Shown: positions 38,177 through 49,379 of the stretch, in pieces
Numbering within the stretch: the stretch's first letter is position 1
How the letters are laid out: each line of letters begins with the position of its first letter
Origin: Atherinomorus stipes
Taxonomy: Eukaryota; Chordata; Actinopteri; Atheriniformes; Atherinidae
Direction of reading: 5' to 3'
NCBI GenBank assembly: GCA_023101725.1
Contig: JALJCO010010235.1
Span: 186,001-250,000 of the forward strand
DNA length: 64,000 nucleotides
The notes under the pieces: generated by a model
Told to the model about the DNA's origin: nothing
What the model saw: only the letters and a program-made list of their open reading frames with translations
Databases searched by the model: none
Position numbers and translations under genes: made by a program

Positions 38177-39239
38177 CAAGTTTAATGTTTTTATTTGATA
38201 TTTGTTTACAAGTGCATTTTCTGTTTTAGATTTGAAGTACTTTGTTCTTTTTTATATTAAAGAGTTGTAAAATTACTTTTCATTGTATCTTTCATTATAT
38301 TAATTTGGGAGTCAAATACAATATCTGCCCCAAATATTGGCTGAGGCTGATGAGAAAATATTGGCATTAGCCCTAAAAAAAAAAAAAAAAAAAAAAAAAT
38401 CTGTATGGGTCGATGCCTACTTCCAGATGTGTGATATCTGTAGTCAGACATGCAAAAACCTGGTGAACAGCATATTTAAAGCATGTATACCCTTTTGGGT
38501 ATGTTATATTTTGAGTTATTCTGTGGCACTTGAAGTTACTCGGCAAACAGTTTGACTTCAGAGTGAAGGTTTAATTGAGCTGATTGTAAGCAAATGCATG
38601 ATTAATGAAAAAATGAATCAAAAATGTGTTTTTTTTTTTTCTCCCCATGCTCACTTGGTACAAAACATTTGTGTTTGTGTTTGTGCAGCATAATTCTTCC
38701 TTCTTCAGCATTAGCAGAAATATTTAGTACAGTTCTGCAGCCGGGAATGAATTGATTTGCATTTGGCCTTCTGACCAAATTATGAAGCTGTGATGACTTA
38801 ATAAGCCTTCCCCAGGTGTAATTAGTTGGATGTTTTGTATTGAAATGTATCAGGTGACAAACTTTAAAGTTATTATTTAGAAGAAATCCTCTGTGCTTAA
38901 CATTACTTAAAATTAAAATGACTTTTACAGAGATGCATTTACAAAATATTCATTCATTAAATGGAAAGTGCAAAAAAGAGCTGATCATAACTCAAACAAG
39001 CTCAACAAATTGACCTTAACATCTCTAAATGTTGAGTAAACAGTCCTGTAAAAGTTGCTTTTTTCCCCCCAGTGTTAAAACTCCCGTACACGAAGACTTC
39101 CATAACTTGATATTTCCTTGTTTTGCCTGCAGATTCTCACCGTTTGCACCACGTCAGCGGGTTGGCCTGGATAGATGAGCACACTCTTGTCACCACCTCC
39201 CACGATGCCAGCGTCAAGCAGTGGACAATTAAATTCTAA
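26368..39239 (+). CDS. wdr1: WD repeat-containing protein 1 / actin-interacting protein 1 (spliced gene)
   Basis: Wdr1 is a cytosolic WD40-repeat protein with a double beta-propeller. It works with cofilin to disassemble actin filaments. Coding exons: 26368-26383, 27336-27457, 28151-28241, 28325-28472, 29265-29445, 30728-30805, 32964-33044, 33362-33595, 34810-34897, 36205-36361, 36593-36680, 36805-36915, 37070-37243, 37333-37477, 39133-39239. Joined they give 1821 nt, 606 residues plus stop, the same length as the human protein. Visible WD-type stretches: [10 protein letters not shown] (about 80), [44 protein letters not shown], and the end [11 protein letters not shown]. Other landmarks are [16 protein letters not shown] (near 30) and [11 protein letters not shown] (near 175). 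All introns are GT-AG except intron 9, which is AT-AC. The start follows AAGGAAA and opens MPHELKHVFASLP. Confidence 0.98.
28514..29026. mobile_element. TA-flanked repeat with CCGTATTTTCC ends, uninterrupted copy
   Basis: 513 bp in wdr1 intron 4, flanked by TA (28512-28513, 29027-29028). Left end CCGTATTTTCCGGACTATAA, right end the inverted form ATAGTCTGGAAAATATGG. Inner copies of the motif CTTATAGTCCA recur near 28572 and 28928. It serves as the empty-site reference for the broken copy at 8195-9858. Confidence 0.85.
31295..31687. mobile_element. hAT-like element whose right end was hit by a TTAA element
   Basis: Left end TAGGGATTGACCGATACAAA, right end ATGTATCGGTTTATCCTTA. The left octamer ATGCAGAC (31287-31294) has its exact partner at 32267-32274, on the far side of the foldback element. 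The duplication is thus perfect once that element is removed. A reversed and expanded relative lies at about 37530-38430. Confidence 0.85.
31689..32263. mobile_element. TTAA-flanked foldback element
   Basis: Flanked by TTAA (31685-31688, 32264-32267). Each arm is roughly 220 bp, and the two are inverted copies of each other. Matching pairs include CTGGACCTATTTTCTAGCAT near 31717 with its reverse near 32215, and CCAATATAATGGAAGTGATG near 31825 with its reverse near 32107. The central spacer of about 150 bp holds GTGACGTCATC (a CRE-like motif, near 31922). Non-coding. It lies in wdr1 intron 6. Confidence 0.88.
33728..33880. mobile_element. Single arm of the same foldback family
   Basis: Begins TTAAAGGGAAAGTTAG and continues with CTGGACCTATTTTCTAGCAT and AGACAGTTTTGGTG, matching the left arm of the element at 31689-32263. 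The second arm is absent. It lies in wdr1 intron 8. Confidence 0.75.
34184..34275. repeat. Hairpin-forming inverted repeat in wdr1 intron 8
   Basis: Arms of 27 bp (34184-34210 and 34249-34275) match at 25 positions as inverted copies around GTAGTTTACCTTGACA. The spacer is 38 bp and contains CTTCTGAGGAAG, itself nearly palindromic. Weaker pairing continues outwards on both sides. Probably a small foldback repeat. Confidence 0.75.
34898..36204 (+). other. wdr1: U12-type AT-AC intron of wdr1
   Basis: The intron starts ATATCCTTTC, the consensus minor-spliceosome 5' site, and ends CTCAC. Near its end TCCCTTAAC (36185-36193) differs by one base from the U12 branch consensus TTCCTTAAC, and its branch A lies 12 nt from the intron end, within the usual short range. 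Only this boundary restores the protein: exon 9 ends ...GHI plus one base, exon 10 continues with the rest of Asn and then [10 protein letters not shown]. No GT donor near 34897 keeps the frame and the conserved residues. Confidence 0.93.
37530..38430. mobile_element. Reversed, microsatellite-expanded relative of the 31.3 kb hAT-like element
   Basis: Near the left, CTGATACATTGGACGGCCGA; at the right, GTATGGGTCGATGCCTA, the inverse of the 31295 left end. The block 38260-38350 (CTTTTCATTGTATCTTTCAT, then TTTGGGAGTCAAATAC) is the reverse of 31400-31440. A (TA)n run (about 38091-38172), TC runs and TCAGAATTCTGAC-type repeats have expanded inside. In wdr1 intron 14. Confidence 0.7.
38091..38172. 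repeat. (TA)n microsatellite
   Basis: About 40 uninterrupted TA units inside the repeat in wdr1 intron 14. Long enough to vary in length and to extrude secondary structure. Confidence 0.97.
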
Positions 39240-40146
39240 GCTGCAAGCATACATTCGCATCTCCAGGGACAAGGACTACTGTAGAATTCAAGCTTTTCTT
39301 TTTCTAAACTGTACTTTCAAACATCCAAATGTGCTCTGTGCTGTCTGTAAACATCTGAATTGTAAAAATGGTTATGTTTGGGAATGGCTTCCACAGAACG
39401 ATCTGTAATGCGGTTAACCTGAGCGTACATGGAAATGTACAACGTAACCATGAGTGCTTTTTACACCTCTTTATGGACCCAGCAACATGTTTGTTAGCTC
39501 ATCATTCCATAGGTGACTCAGTTTAAACTGAAATCCTTGTTGTGGTTGGGGTCGATGTATCCTAGCTTAAAGGAGGAACCAAAAGCTTTTTTTTTTTTTC
39601 TTTCTTAAATTAAGCAGAATTATGTTGGAAAGAAACTTTTGGTTACATTCCTGAAATGAGCAGTAACTGGTCCCAGCTGCAGCTGCATGTCACTTTTTAT
39701 TTTCAAAGTGATTCTTTTGCCTTGTTGCTTTGTCCTTAGTTTCAAACTTCTTTTTATTAATCACTCTACTTGTTGGACTGGGGAGCAATAATAGGAACTG
39801 AAAGAACAAAGAATACAATCGAAATGCTGTTTGTTCAGTTAGAAGTTGTTTGTTTTGTTTTTTGTTGTTTTCTTGTCTTTTTCTGTCTTTTTGCATCTGC
39901 TTCCAAAATGGAGGTGGTTCATGAATAATAATAAAAAAAACTTTTTATGCATTCACCCTTTCATGCACTAATCTTACTTTTCAAACGCTGCAGGTTGTTA
40001 ACGTTCTTCTGAACAGCATCGTTATTCAGGAGAGTACTTGACTGTAAATGTTAACTGCCTATTGGCTGTTAGGTAATGATGCCCCTGGTCTGAACGTTGA
40101 ATGCTGTCACATCAATGTCATGTTTACTTTTTCCCCACAATGAACT

Positions 40147-40152
40147 AATAAA
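40147..40152 (+). terminator. Candidate polyadenylation signal of wdr1
   Basis: AATAAA about 0.9 kb after the stop codon (39237-39239). The stretch between is unbroken by recognised repeats and is the likely 3' UTR. A weaker alternative is the AATAATAATAAAAAA run near 39925. Confidence 0.6.
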
Positions 40153-40334
40153 GAGAAATGATGGTCGAAAGTATCTTATTAGACATCCTACTACTGAAGA
40201 TCCTACGAGGACCTGGTTCTTCTGTCCTGCCCAGCTCAGACTTTTAATTTTTTTTTTCTTTTAATTAAAAAAAAAAATCAAAGTATATTGACATGACTGT
40301 ATTTAATGAAGGGAAATGAATAGTAAATCTCACA

Positions 40335-40424
40335 TTCACAATTTTGTCTAATTTTGAGCGTGATGAGATATTTTGACTAGCAATTAGAAAAATATACTTG
40401 CTAAGATTTGAGTTTTTGCAGTGC
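40335..40424. mobile_element. Single arm of the CACTGCAAAAACTCA foldback family
   Basis: Ends GATTTGAGTTTTTGCAGTG and contains GAGATATTTTGACTAG, matching the right arm of the element at 58571-59067. Only one arm is present. The surrounding 40.2-41.3 kb holds no other recognised feature. Confidence 0.7.
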
Positions 40425-41339
40425 AGACTCGCGAATGAGAATCACATGTGCAAACTAGTCAGCCAAAGGAATATCCATGTGGCCAAGTAACCAGGCCGCA
40501 TGATCAATTGGAGTTGAGTGCAGGAACCCACACTGTCACACTTGTCTTATAAGTTATTTGAATATTTAAAATATTTTGTGCTTAAATATACTACAAAGTG
40601 TTTGATTGTCTAAAAGGTGAGGACTTAAAGTTCTTCAGCAGATCAAACTGGGAATAAAACAGTTCTATCTTATCAAGATGACAAGACGACTAAGGATGTT
40701 CATGTTGTGTAGTAGGCCTAATAGAGGGAAGGAGAATACATTTGTATCTTTGCCCTTCAGTATTTATGCCTTAGATGAGATTAAAAAAAAGGAAAGGTTT
40801 ATAAAACGTTGCAAGCAGAGAGCGTCACACAGAGTCTGAAGTGTTATAAAGTCTGAGGAAGCTGTGCCCCTGAGGAGCGAGTGATAGTTTCTAACAATGA
40901 GAGCTCAGACAGACTGGCACCAGAAGAGATAAACCCTTAAAAATGTTTTCGCCACAAATCTTACACTGACATGCGCAAGCACAGAAATCTCATATTGACA
41001 TGTAAGAGAAAGATTAATGACACCGCAGGGTCAGAGTAACGCCCTCAGGATTTGATCATAAGAAAAATTTTCACAAGTTTTCAAAGCTTTTCAGGGAAAG
41101 TGGCTCATAAAACGTATTTTCTAATAAGTTACCATGGTAACCTCTAAGGAGTTGCCCAGCACTCATTCAGTCTAAGCAGAAGCAGTCAAAGAGGATGAAG
41201 TCTTTTCAGGCAGTTGTTTCCTCCGATAGAAATGAATAAAGAGTAATGGTGATAGGAGGACAAGCTTAGGTCTGGAGGACCATAAAACCTGTTTGTTGAA
41301 AAATTGCATAAAACATCGGTTTGCACAAAAAAAAAAAAA

Positions 41340-42170
41340 AAATCGGTACCCGGCACCTGGACCAAATGACGACAGACCAGATGCTCCAACAAGTCCTGCA
41401 GACTGTTATCAAGCAAGTCGACATCTTTCAGTTTTCATATCGTCATGGGTTCAGGTTTGATGATGTCATCGTCTACCTGCTTCAGAGAGCCCACTCTCAC
41501 CTGGACCAATCAGGCAGCACGTTCAGGATCATGTTCCACGGTTTCTCAATTGCTTTCAATTACGAATGCACGATAACTGTTTTTTAAAACCAAAACCGAT
41601 AACCAATAAATTTCAGCTCCTAAAGGCTGATACAGATAATTGATACCGAAAAACACACACACAAACCACTTTCCCTTCTTATTTTGGACACAAGCTACCC
41701 CATACAGTTAGAGTTTTTGATATAATTAGGTATTAGGTATGTATGTGTGTTATTGCAATATCTCAGCAAGAAAAGCTTAAAAGTGAGATTTTCAACTTCT
41801 GCATGACTGATCTTAAAAATTCCATCTGTATGGGGTTCTCGGGGCAAGTTGACATGATATCGGACTTATCGGAATGACTTAATAATTTCCTGTTATCGGG
41901 CCGACAATTATCGTGCATCACTACTTTCAATGCAACTCACTGGATTTCTGTGTACCTAACAAACAGGCCACAGTGTTCAGCGAGAGACTGATTCCCTGAA
42001 AGACAGAAAGTTCCAGGAAATCATCCTTGTTGGCAGACGTTACCACCTGGAACATGTTTTCATCTTTTGATTAATCATTATTTTTGATGTTTTTGTAAGA
42101 AAAAAATAAACAAAACTCAACATTGCAATTTTCCTTTGGGTTTAATAAAGTATTTTTCATTTAATTTAAA
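41340..42170 (+). pseudogene. LINE reverse-transcriptase fragment with 3' tail, split by an hAT MITE
   Basis: The frame around 41440-41555 reads GFRFDDVIVYLLQRAHSHLDQ and then FRIMFHGFSIAFN, the early palm region of a LINE reverse transcriptase (the usual ending is SAFNT). Directly after AFN the frame is cut by the hAT-like element at 41561-41923. Element sequence resumes with remnants ending near 42160 in TTCCTTTGGGTTTAATAAAG, a LINE-type tail. The catalytic centre is missing. Confidence 0.75.
41561..41923. mobile_element. hAT-like MITE with perfect 8-bp target duplication
   Basis: 363 bp, ends TACGAATGCACGATAA and TTATCGTGCATCACTA. Identical octamers CTTTCAAT flank it at 41553-41560 and 41924-41931. 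It sits in a LINE remnant and is the unbroken relative of the 11459-13440 element. Confidence 0.92.
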
Positions 42171-42511
42171 ATGGATCCAAAAGAAAACTCAAACATTAAA
42201 GTATTGCTACCAAAGACCTTCAGGATGACTGAGCAGAGTCTGATGAAGGTGGATTGTTGTGCAGGTACCCGACGTAAAAATGAATAGCAACGAAAAGTTG
42301 AAAACTGTACATATGAGAATTTAATGAGGCTGGTGCATCTTGGAAACAGGTACTGTGGAGTTCAGAAGTTTAAATAGAAGATTTGTGGTAAAAAAAAAAA
42401 AAAAAAAAAAAAGTATATGAAGATATCTTCCTCATTGGGGGTCTTGAATTTTGGGGGTCCTGAAGCACACCTAAATTGAATCCCAGCACCCCTAAAATTG
42501 TGTGTGTGTAC

Positions 42512-42514
<3 letters not shown>

Positions 42515-42556
<42 letters not shown>
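42515..42556. repeat. (TA)n microsatellite
   Basis: About 20 TA units next to a truncated Tc1 end. A second run, again over 20 units, lies at about 42923-42977 on its other side. Confidence 0.95.
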
Positions 42557-42565
<9 letters not shown>

Positions 42566-42596
42566 TACATACATATATACATATACAGTATATATA

Positions 42597-42905
42597 CAGT
42601 GAGTACAGAAAGTATTCAGACCCCTTTAAACCTTTTGTTTCACTGCAGCCATTTGCTAAAATCAAGGTAATTTTATTTGTCATTAATGTACACTCAGCAC
42701 CCCATCTTGACAGGAAAAAACAGAAATGTAGAAAGTTTTGCAAATTTATTTAAAAAAAACCTGTAATATCACATGGCCGTAAGTATTCAGACCCTTTGCA
42801 GTGACACTCATATTTAACTCAGGCTGTCCATTTCTTCTGATCCTCCTTGAGATGGTTCTACTCCTTCACTGGAGTCCAGCTGTGTTTAATTAAACTAATT
42901 AAAAA
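42597..42905 (+). mobile_element. Truncated left end of a second Tc1-like element
   Basis: Starts after TA with CAGTGAGTACAGAAAGTATT. A second copy of the motif, GTAAGTATTCAGACCC, lies near 42779, giving the outer and inner repeats of an IR/DR-type end. The sequence stops near 42905 before any transposase, where a (TA)n run begins. A different Tc1 family from the copy at 535. Confidence 0.85.
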
Positions 42906-42921
42906 CTAATCTATTTATCTA

Positions 42922-42979
<58 letters not shown>

Positions 42980-42991
<12 letters not shown>

Positions 42992-45810
42992 TAGGTATAT
43001 ATTTATTAATGATGAATTAGCTGTGGATAGGTTGTCTGCTCTCTCTGTGTTGGCCCTGAGACTGGATAAGCGGTACAGAAAATGACCCTGACTGATGACA
43101 TGATGAATAAGCGGTGATAGGCTACATGCAATCCCCGCGACCCGATTCGATACAGCTGTGTACAGAACAATGACAGAGTGTATGAAATATTGAACAATAC
43201 ATAATTTTCAAACTTATTTTATCAACTTGTCTTCTGACAGTGAGCTTTGTCTTGAAAATTCAGTCAATCTAGGTTTGTTTAGGTATCTAGGTACTCATTC
43301 GACTACATTCTTCTTTGGTGTTGGAACAACTTTGGTGTTCATGTTAAATATGACCTTGATATTTGTGACAAACACTTTCCCAGAGAGTGTTTTGCTGATC
43401 TTTTACACATGTAGGAAATAAATTGTGTTAAACTGTACAAAACAATGTAAATCATCTAGCCTGGCTGGCAGAGCCAGTTTTACCACCAATAAGTTTAGTT
43501 TTTAAAACAAGAGAGCCGGGTGGCACAGCTGCAGCAAGTAAACAGCAAACACGGAGGGAGAAGACAGCACGTGGAGAGGACATACACTATTTAGCATCTC
43601 TAAGGACACAAGTCAAAATTTTGGCATTTATCACTAACTAACTTTGTTAATAAAGTCAGTCTTTACCAGCCAATAACATCACAACAGCTTCTTAGCCAAC
43701 TGGACACCGGGATGCATGAAACTGGTTATTGAAAAGAACACAGCTGCAGGTATCAGGGTTAAATTTCTTTCACAATGTTTATACACAGTTTCCTGCCAAG
43801 AGAGAGAGAGAGGGAAATCTGATAAAGGTTAACAGAAGATTTTTCCTCTCTCCCTGCAACAAATAGGTGGTCAATGATCTGCCTTTTCTTCTGACGGGAA
43901 GCACACTGAAACAGCAGAAACATGAACAATTTGACATCAAAATCCCCAGTATTGTGTTGAAAAGCAGCAAAGCTGAGTGTCATGAAGCAACCTGCAAGGT
44001 AAGGCAAGTGGAAACTTAAATGACCATGCGTTGTTCAAGTAGCATTTACCATTTTGCTTGTTTTTCATAAATAGAAAAGAAGACGTTAAAGACTTTAATG
44101 ATTACAGGATTACAGGATGTAGTTAGTCCATGTGTTAGGCATAATGTGAAAATAAAACTGTTTCTGGTTAATGTGTAAGATTATGTAACAACACAGCAGA
44201 TGACTGACTGAGCCACAAAAAAGATGGTCTGAGTTTGCAGCGCTCCACTAAGTCTGCAACTGCTTTTGCTTCAAGTTGAAGTAAATTAAATTAGCAGGAT
44301 CTCATGTGATAATGGTGTCCAACTAATGATGTGTCTGCAGTGGCTTTATTTGAAAATCCTGCAGGGAAATCCTGATTTTGGACAGCCGGAGTCTGAAAAG
44401 TGGTTGGTGAGTTTTCTTTTTCTATCTTTTTTATGTTTCACACACTCCCAGTGATCCTGCTAGGAAATGCTTACTGAGAAGCTTCTCTTTCTTTCACAAA
44501 AACATCAAGTTGTTATTAAGTCCCAGCAGCAGCAGGGACAGCTCTCTGTGCTGGATGTCTGAAGTCAATGTTTAACGCAGCTGCTGACATCTGATTTTAC
44601 ACCAGTGCATAAAAAAACCCAGTTTGAGATAAAAGAAATGTAGGACATGGGGTACGAAAAGAACTTTGTAATGTTGGCAGAATCAGCTCTGGGTTGGCTT
44701 TAACCCAGAGATAAAGATTCATTGTCTGTCAGTGAATTCCTTTCTCACTGAAACATCAGTCCACTCACCAGGAAACACAACACCAAGAGTTACCGAGACT
44801 TCAGGGCTGAGCGAGGAGAGATATGTCCCAAAGGGGGTGTTCACTTTACAAGCCAGAGCCTCATTACTGGGTGATATCGCTTTCCCAGCGGCTCCTGACA
44901 AGGCAAACGACATGAAGTTGCCCAGTCGAGCTCAAGCCGAGTGGCACGGCTGTCAAGCTTAAACTTCACCATAAAACTGATGCTTCTCTTTCATGCAGGG
45001 TTCACATTGCAGAGATGGAGCTCACATGCTAGTAATATAGACTCCTGCCAGGCTGTGGTTTTGAAATTGTTATCATTGTGGGGGAGAAGAAAGCAGCCAT
45101 TGATGGGAGGGAAATCTGCCTGAGGAGAAAGTTTTTTTGAGGGGATTAAAGAAAGAGTTGTTGTGCAGCTTAATTATGTAACAAGCTACAGAGTGTATGA
45201 CAGGAAATTAGCCTCCAACATGTCTCTGTGGAATAGCTTGAGGTTTGAGTCACCTTGACTTCTGCTGCTTCATTCTGTCTCAACGCTGCTCGAGCAACCG
45301 TCTTGCCTGGGGTCTCCTCTGGACTTTGACCGGTTGTTGCTCATACTTACACAAAGTCAAGGACTGTAACAGAACAGTAAGGAATGAGTGAGCTGGAGGG
45401 CGGTCTTCATTATCCTTATGACAAGAGAAACAAGCTTTTTTTCACCAGTCTTGTATTTGTTTGCTCATCGATTCCAGCTCTCCCAGTTTCAACTTATTGT
45501 TGACAGAATGTACTTTTCTAACATTTTGGGAGGTAAGCACCAGGATATTCTTACTGTGACTTATTCTATCTCACGATTCAACTACTCTTGTCATGTCTGA
45601 CTGCTGTGTTTTGGCGTGAAAAGGAGAGACTGTTTTTGTTTTGCAAGGCTTAGGACTCAGATAGGGGCACGACTGTGGTCAGAGCACATTTCAAGCAAAA
45701 TAATTCATTCTTTCACACAGAAGAAAAATTAAAACAATTTTTTTCTATTTTGTTTTACCTTGACTTAGACTTTCTCTTTAACTCTCAGATTGCTTATCTG
45801 TTGTCTAAAA
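42980..45810. other. Intergenic DNA, no recognised gene
   Basis: No protein similarity is seen. One exon-like segment at 44341-44406 is preceded by CTGCAG, followed by GTGAGT and open in one frame (WLYLKILQGNPDF...). It is unsupported by neighbours and resembles nothing known. Confidence 0.4.
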
Positions 45811-46802
45811 CAGGGGTTCTCAACCTTTTTTATGCTGAGGCCCAATTTTTAAATACAAACTGGTCTGAGGCCCATTCACATATGAACACTGCTGGTTAAA
45901 CTGACCTAACTCCTGGTTAATTTGAATTTAATAACAAAACCAAATCCACTTCTGTTAAATGGATTAAACCTTGTAAAATATGACATGATAAACATAAATA
46001 CTGCTCATACAAGTGGTGCAATAGCTGGATAATTCATGGAAAAAAAAATCAGAATCTATTAAATATTTCATTTCAAGGCAGAATTAAAAAAGGACTTGGA
46101 AAAAAATTGATAAAAATGGTTTAAAAATAAAAAAGATAGGAATGTGATAAATAAAATGGTGTAGCCAAAAAATGCATTCAAAATAATAAAAAGTTCAAAT
46201 CAATCTTTAAAATATGTACATATCGTTAGTAAAAACAAATTAAATCTTGTATTTATTTAAATTTTAATCAATTTTTTTTCATGACAGGACTTTAATGTCA
46301 TAATTTTTCCAAGTTTATCTATCTGCGGCTTGCAACCAAGGGGCGTATCCTATTGTGGGTGTGTCGCATAGTGGGTGGGTTGTTGTTAGGTTTTAGGGTA
46401 AGGGTCAGGGGTAGAGTTAGATTTGACCGTGCTCTCATAGGTCTGGTGGGGGTGTTGTAGAGTGACATCACTCTATGACACGCCCACTTTACGACACACC
46501 TCTGTCTTGCGAGCCGCAGATAGACACTTCTCAATTTTTCATTACTTTCACAACAGGCTAGTGGCTAGCTTACTGTCTTCTTCTGCTATTTGAAGTTTGT
46601 TGAACTGCTAATTGACATACTAGGCTACTGCCACCACGTCGTGGGAGGATGTATTGCAACTGAGTTCCCATGTATAGCAGCATCCCTACTTGCGTGGTGT
46701 GCCCTCGCGGCCCACAGGCACAAAGCAGAAAGTGTTTTGCGGCCCTCTAGGTGGCGCTCAAGGCCCAAGCTTGGGCCGCACCCCTATGGTTGAGAATCAC
46801 TG
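45811..46802. mobile_element. hAT-type element with CAGGGGTTCTCAACC ends
   Basis: Left end CAGGGGTTCTCAACCTTTTT, right end the inverted ATGGTTGAGAATCACTG. The flanking octamers GTCTAAAA and GTCAAAAG agree at 6 of 8. The right part is CpG-rich (GGCCCTCTAGGTGGCGCTCA). Non-coding now. A smaller element is nested at 46322-46520. Confidence 0.88.
46322..46520. mobile_element. 199-bp TA-flanked MITE nested in the hAT element
   Basis: Ends TCTGCGGCTTGCAA and TTGCGAGCCGCAGA, with TA on both sides (46320-46321, 46521-46522). The centre has tandem GGGTTAGGGTAAGGG-like text near 46390. Non-coding. Confidence 0.85.
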
Positions 46803-47020
46803 GTCAAAAGTCTCCCTCTATTTTCTTGTTTTTTTTTTAGACAAGCTGACGCTAAAATATTACATTGGCTATTACATTTCAAGGTAGAGTCTGGTGTGTT
46901 TCCCCCCTGTCTGTTTGTAAACACTACTCAGACTGAGAGCCCCTCCCCTCGGGGTAATGGCCGCATCGCTCTTCAGCCCCAAGCTTCTCCTTCAAAGCTT
47001 GGAAGTGGGTGACAGTCAAA

Positions 47021-47112
47021 CCAATATTGACCCATGATGGGTCAATATTGGTTGACCCATCATGGGTGACCATATTAGGTCACCCATGGTCACCCAATAT
47101 TGATCACCCATG
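47021..47112. repeat. Cluster of palindromes
   Basis: A perfect 14-bp inverted repeat with a 3-base loop occupies 47021-47051 (arm CCAATATTGACCCA). It is followed at once by further copies of the same words in both orientations (GACCCATCATGGGT, TCACCCATGG, CCCAATATTGATCACCCATG). Confidence 0.85.
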
Positions 47113-47233
47113 GTTCTCGAACGTGCACTATCTAAAGCTCTTTTTGCCGCAAAATACTTCCTTTTGTTCACTGCATCCGCCATTTTTATTGAGAATTTCA
47201 GTGAATCTGGTGTTGGCTCAAGTCTACGTTTAA

Positions 47234-48005
47234 AGGTGCCATGACATCAAAACTTTAACTTTTCTGGGGTTTTGGGGGTATAATATGATGTGTTGTGCAC
47301 TGATGAGGCCATGTGAATGTCCAGAGTGAATATCAAAGTCCATGTTTATGGTCAGTCAGCTTTGTCTCTGTTCAGAAACGGTTGAATCAGACAGCAGCTT
47401 ATCATTCTATGTAGTTCTGTCATTCTAGGTAATTCATTTGCTCCAATAAGAGCACACTATCATGCAAACAGCTCCCCCTCCTCTCTCCTAACAGTCTATG
47501 CACCCTCCGCTTCCCCCTCCCCCCCCTGTCGGATTCAGCTGCATGTATGGAGCTAGTAGTAACTTCTGTGCAGTCAGGTCTGGGTTTTCAAACAAATGGA
47601 TTTAAAAGAAAACCTCTGCAGCAACACTGAGGGAGGCGACCACAACCTTGTCATTACTTTTATTTTTAAAATCTATTTTCTAAATGCTGTCTTGTCTGAT
47701 AAACACAGCTCACTGTCTGAAATGCACGTTAGCCTTTAGCAAACTCCGACCGCTAGGGCATCTTGACCTACTTTCTCTGAATAAGGTTATAGCCAAATAA
47801 GGTGTAGCCAATCAAAATGAAGTCAACTTGGTCTCTGGGTAAAGCTGCATATCATTAACGCACTCGACTGTTTTACTGAGGAAGGGAGGTCTGGTGTTTC
47901 AAAACAATACCCCACTGTAAAAAATGCCATCTTTTCTTTGGAGATTTGACATATGCAGCAATGCCAACAACATGAACTAGTTTTTACTGCTATGTCATCA
48001 CTCCT
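47234..48005. mobile_element. TTAA-flanked element
   Basis: Left end AGGTGCCATGACATCA after TTAA (47230-47233), right end the inverted TATGTCATCACTCCT before TTAA (48006-48009). 772 bp, no coding sequence. Similar in design to the element at 17078-18473, but the interior is different. Confidence 0.78.
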
Positions 48006-48009
48006 TTAA

Positions 48010-49379
48010 AAAAAAAGTTTGCTCCAATCGACAAGTTTGTCCCAGCAGAGCGTTATGCCCTTCGCTCTGTCATTGGCTAGAGACAATATGCAAATCTCTG
48101 CACAGAAACGTCCCAAACACACCAAACAAAGGGAAATGCCTAAATACAGTCAGGGGGAGGGGGAGTTGCAGACAACGCCACACGAGAGTAGAACCCCAAA
48201 AGTGCGAATTGAGCTGGATTTAACTCACACAAGTCTAGCATTTATTTTCAGGGGGAAAACTCCAGACTCTATTGTACCTTTAAGGCATTAAAGAACAAAC
48301 ATAAATTCTGTGGTCATTAAATGCTCCATAACTGATACAAATGTGATTTAATTTCTTCTATTTGCTGGGAAAGTCAGGGCTCATATTGACAGCACTATTT
48401 AGATTCCACTCATTCATCTGATTGTCATGAAAAATGTGACAACAGTTCAGTGGCAATCACTCTTGGAGTGACAGTATTTTCTGTCAGCCAGTCAATACAA
48501 AATTATAGACGTGGAGAATCCTACTTGATTGTCTGACTTGCCGTCCATTTCGGTGACAAGTGACTGATATGTGTGTCACACATGACATTTCAGCAACTTC
48601 TGCAAAGAAGCTGCAGAACTGCTGCAGAATTTGAACGCTGTAATGCAGCGTTACAGTATAGCTGTTATCAGCCTATTAGCATCTCATTATTGGGGGTAAA
48701 TTGAGTGTTGCTAATTTCAGAAAAATGTCATGCTTGACTGAAAATTAGTATTTCTCTGCCAGTTCTGGTTAATGTATCTAACATGGTTTGAGTTCAGTTT
48801 CATCTCAGAATCCTGGAGTACAACTTGACAACACTCAGCAGGTTGGAAAATGAAGAATCCAGTGTTATAGATGAGGCGCACATTGATATAGGCATGTCAT
48901 CTGTACTGTATAGGCTTTAAAATTGTTGAAATTAAACGTGATGCCCCAACTGAACACTGATATGCAGATAGGTAGAGGTGGGTTAACATAATCGATTAAT
49001 TTGGTTGAATCCGTACAAATTAAACCAATAATGATTCATTAAATCATTCAGTATTTTTCTAACGTTTCTTTTTCCAGTGACAACAGTGACCCTATTCTCA
49101 TGTGACTTTCTGGTGCTTACAGATCTTACCATACGCATTTTAAAAGTTTACTTTTTCGTTTCCATCCAAAATGAGCTGTTCTCACCAAAATAATGCCACA
49201 ATCAGATTTTTAAAAATATTTGTAATAACGTTGCTTCTGAGCACCTAATGATAAAAAATCCAAATGATTGGCTGGAAAACTATCAGAAACATCATAAATA
49301 AGGAGGATAAATGATTTTGGACAGATTGTGATAACAGCTGTGACAAGATAGTCGACTACTTACTTACTAACTAGACCAC
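48010..49379. other. Intergenic DNA, no recognised gene
   Basis: Nothing is recognised except a TTTAAGG boundary near 48280, which may mark the end of another repeat. Short chance frames only. Confidence 0.45.

Noticed and set aside
37957..38229. Frame encoding a long Ile-Tyr repeat
   Set aside because: It is a direct translation of the (TA)n microsatellite in wdr1 intron 14; the same applies to the frames around 42362-42753.
44341..44406. 66-bp exon-like segment between CTGCAG and GTGAGT
   Set aside because: Weak pyrimidine tract, no homologous product, and no partner exon that can be shown; kept only as a remark.
46743..46756. Third CTCF-like motif (CCTCTAGGTGGCGC)
   Set aside because: It misses the consensus at one core position and lies inside a high-copy hAT element.
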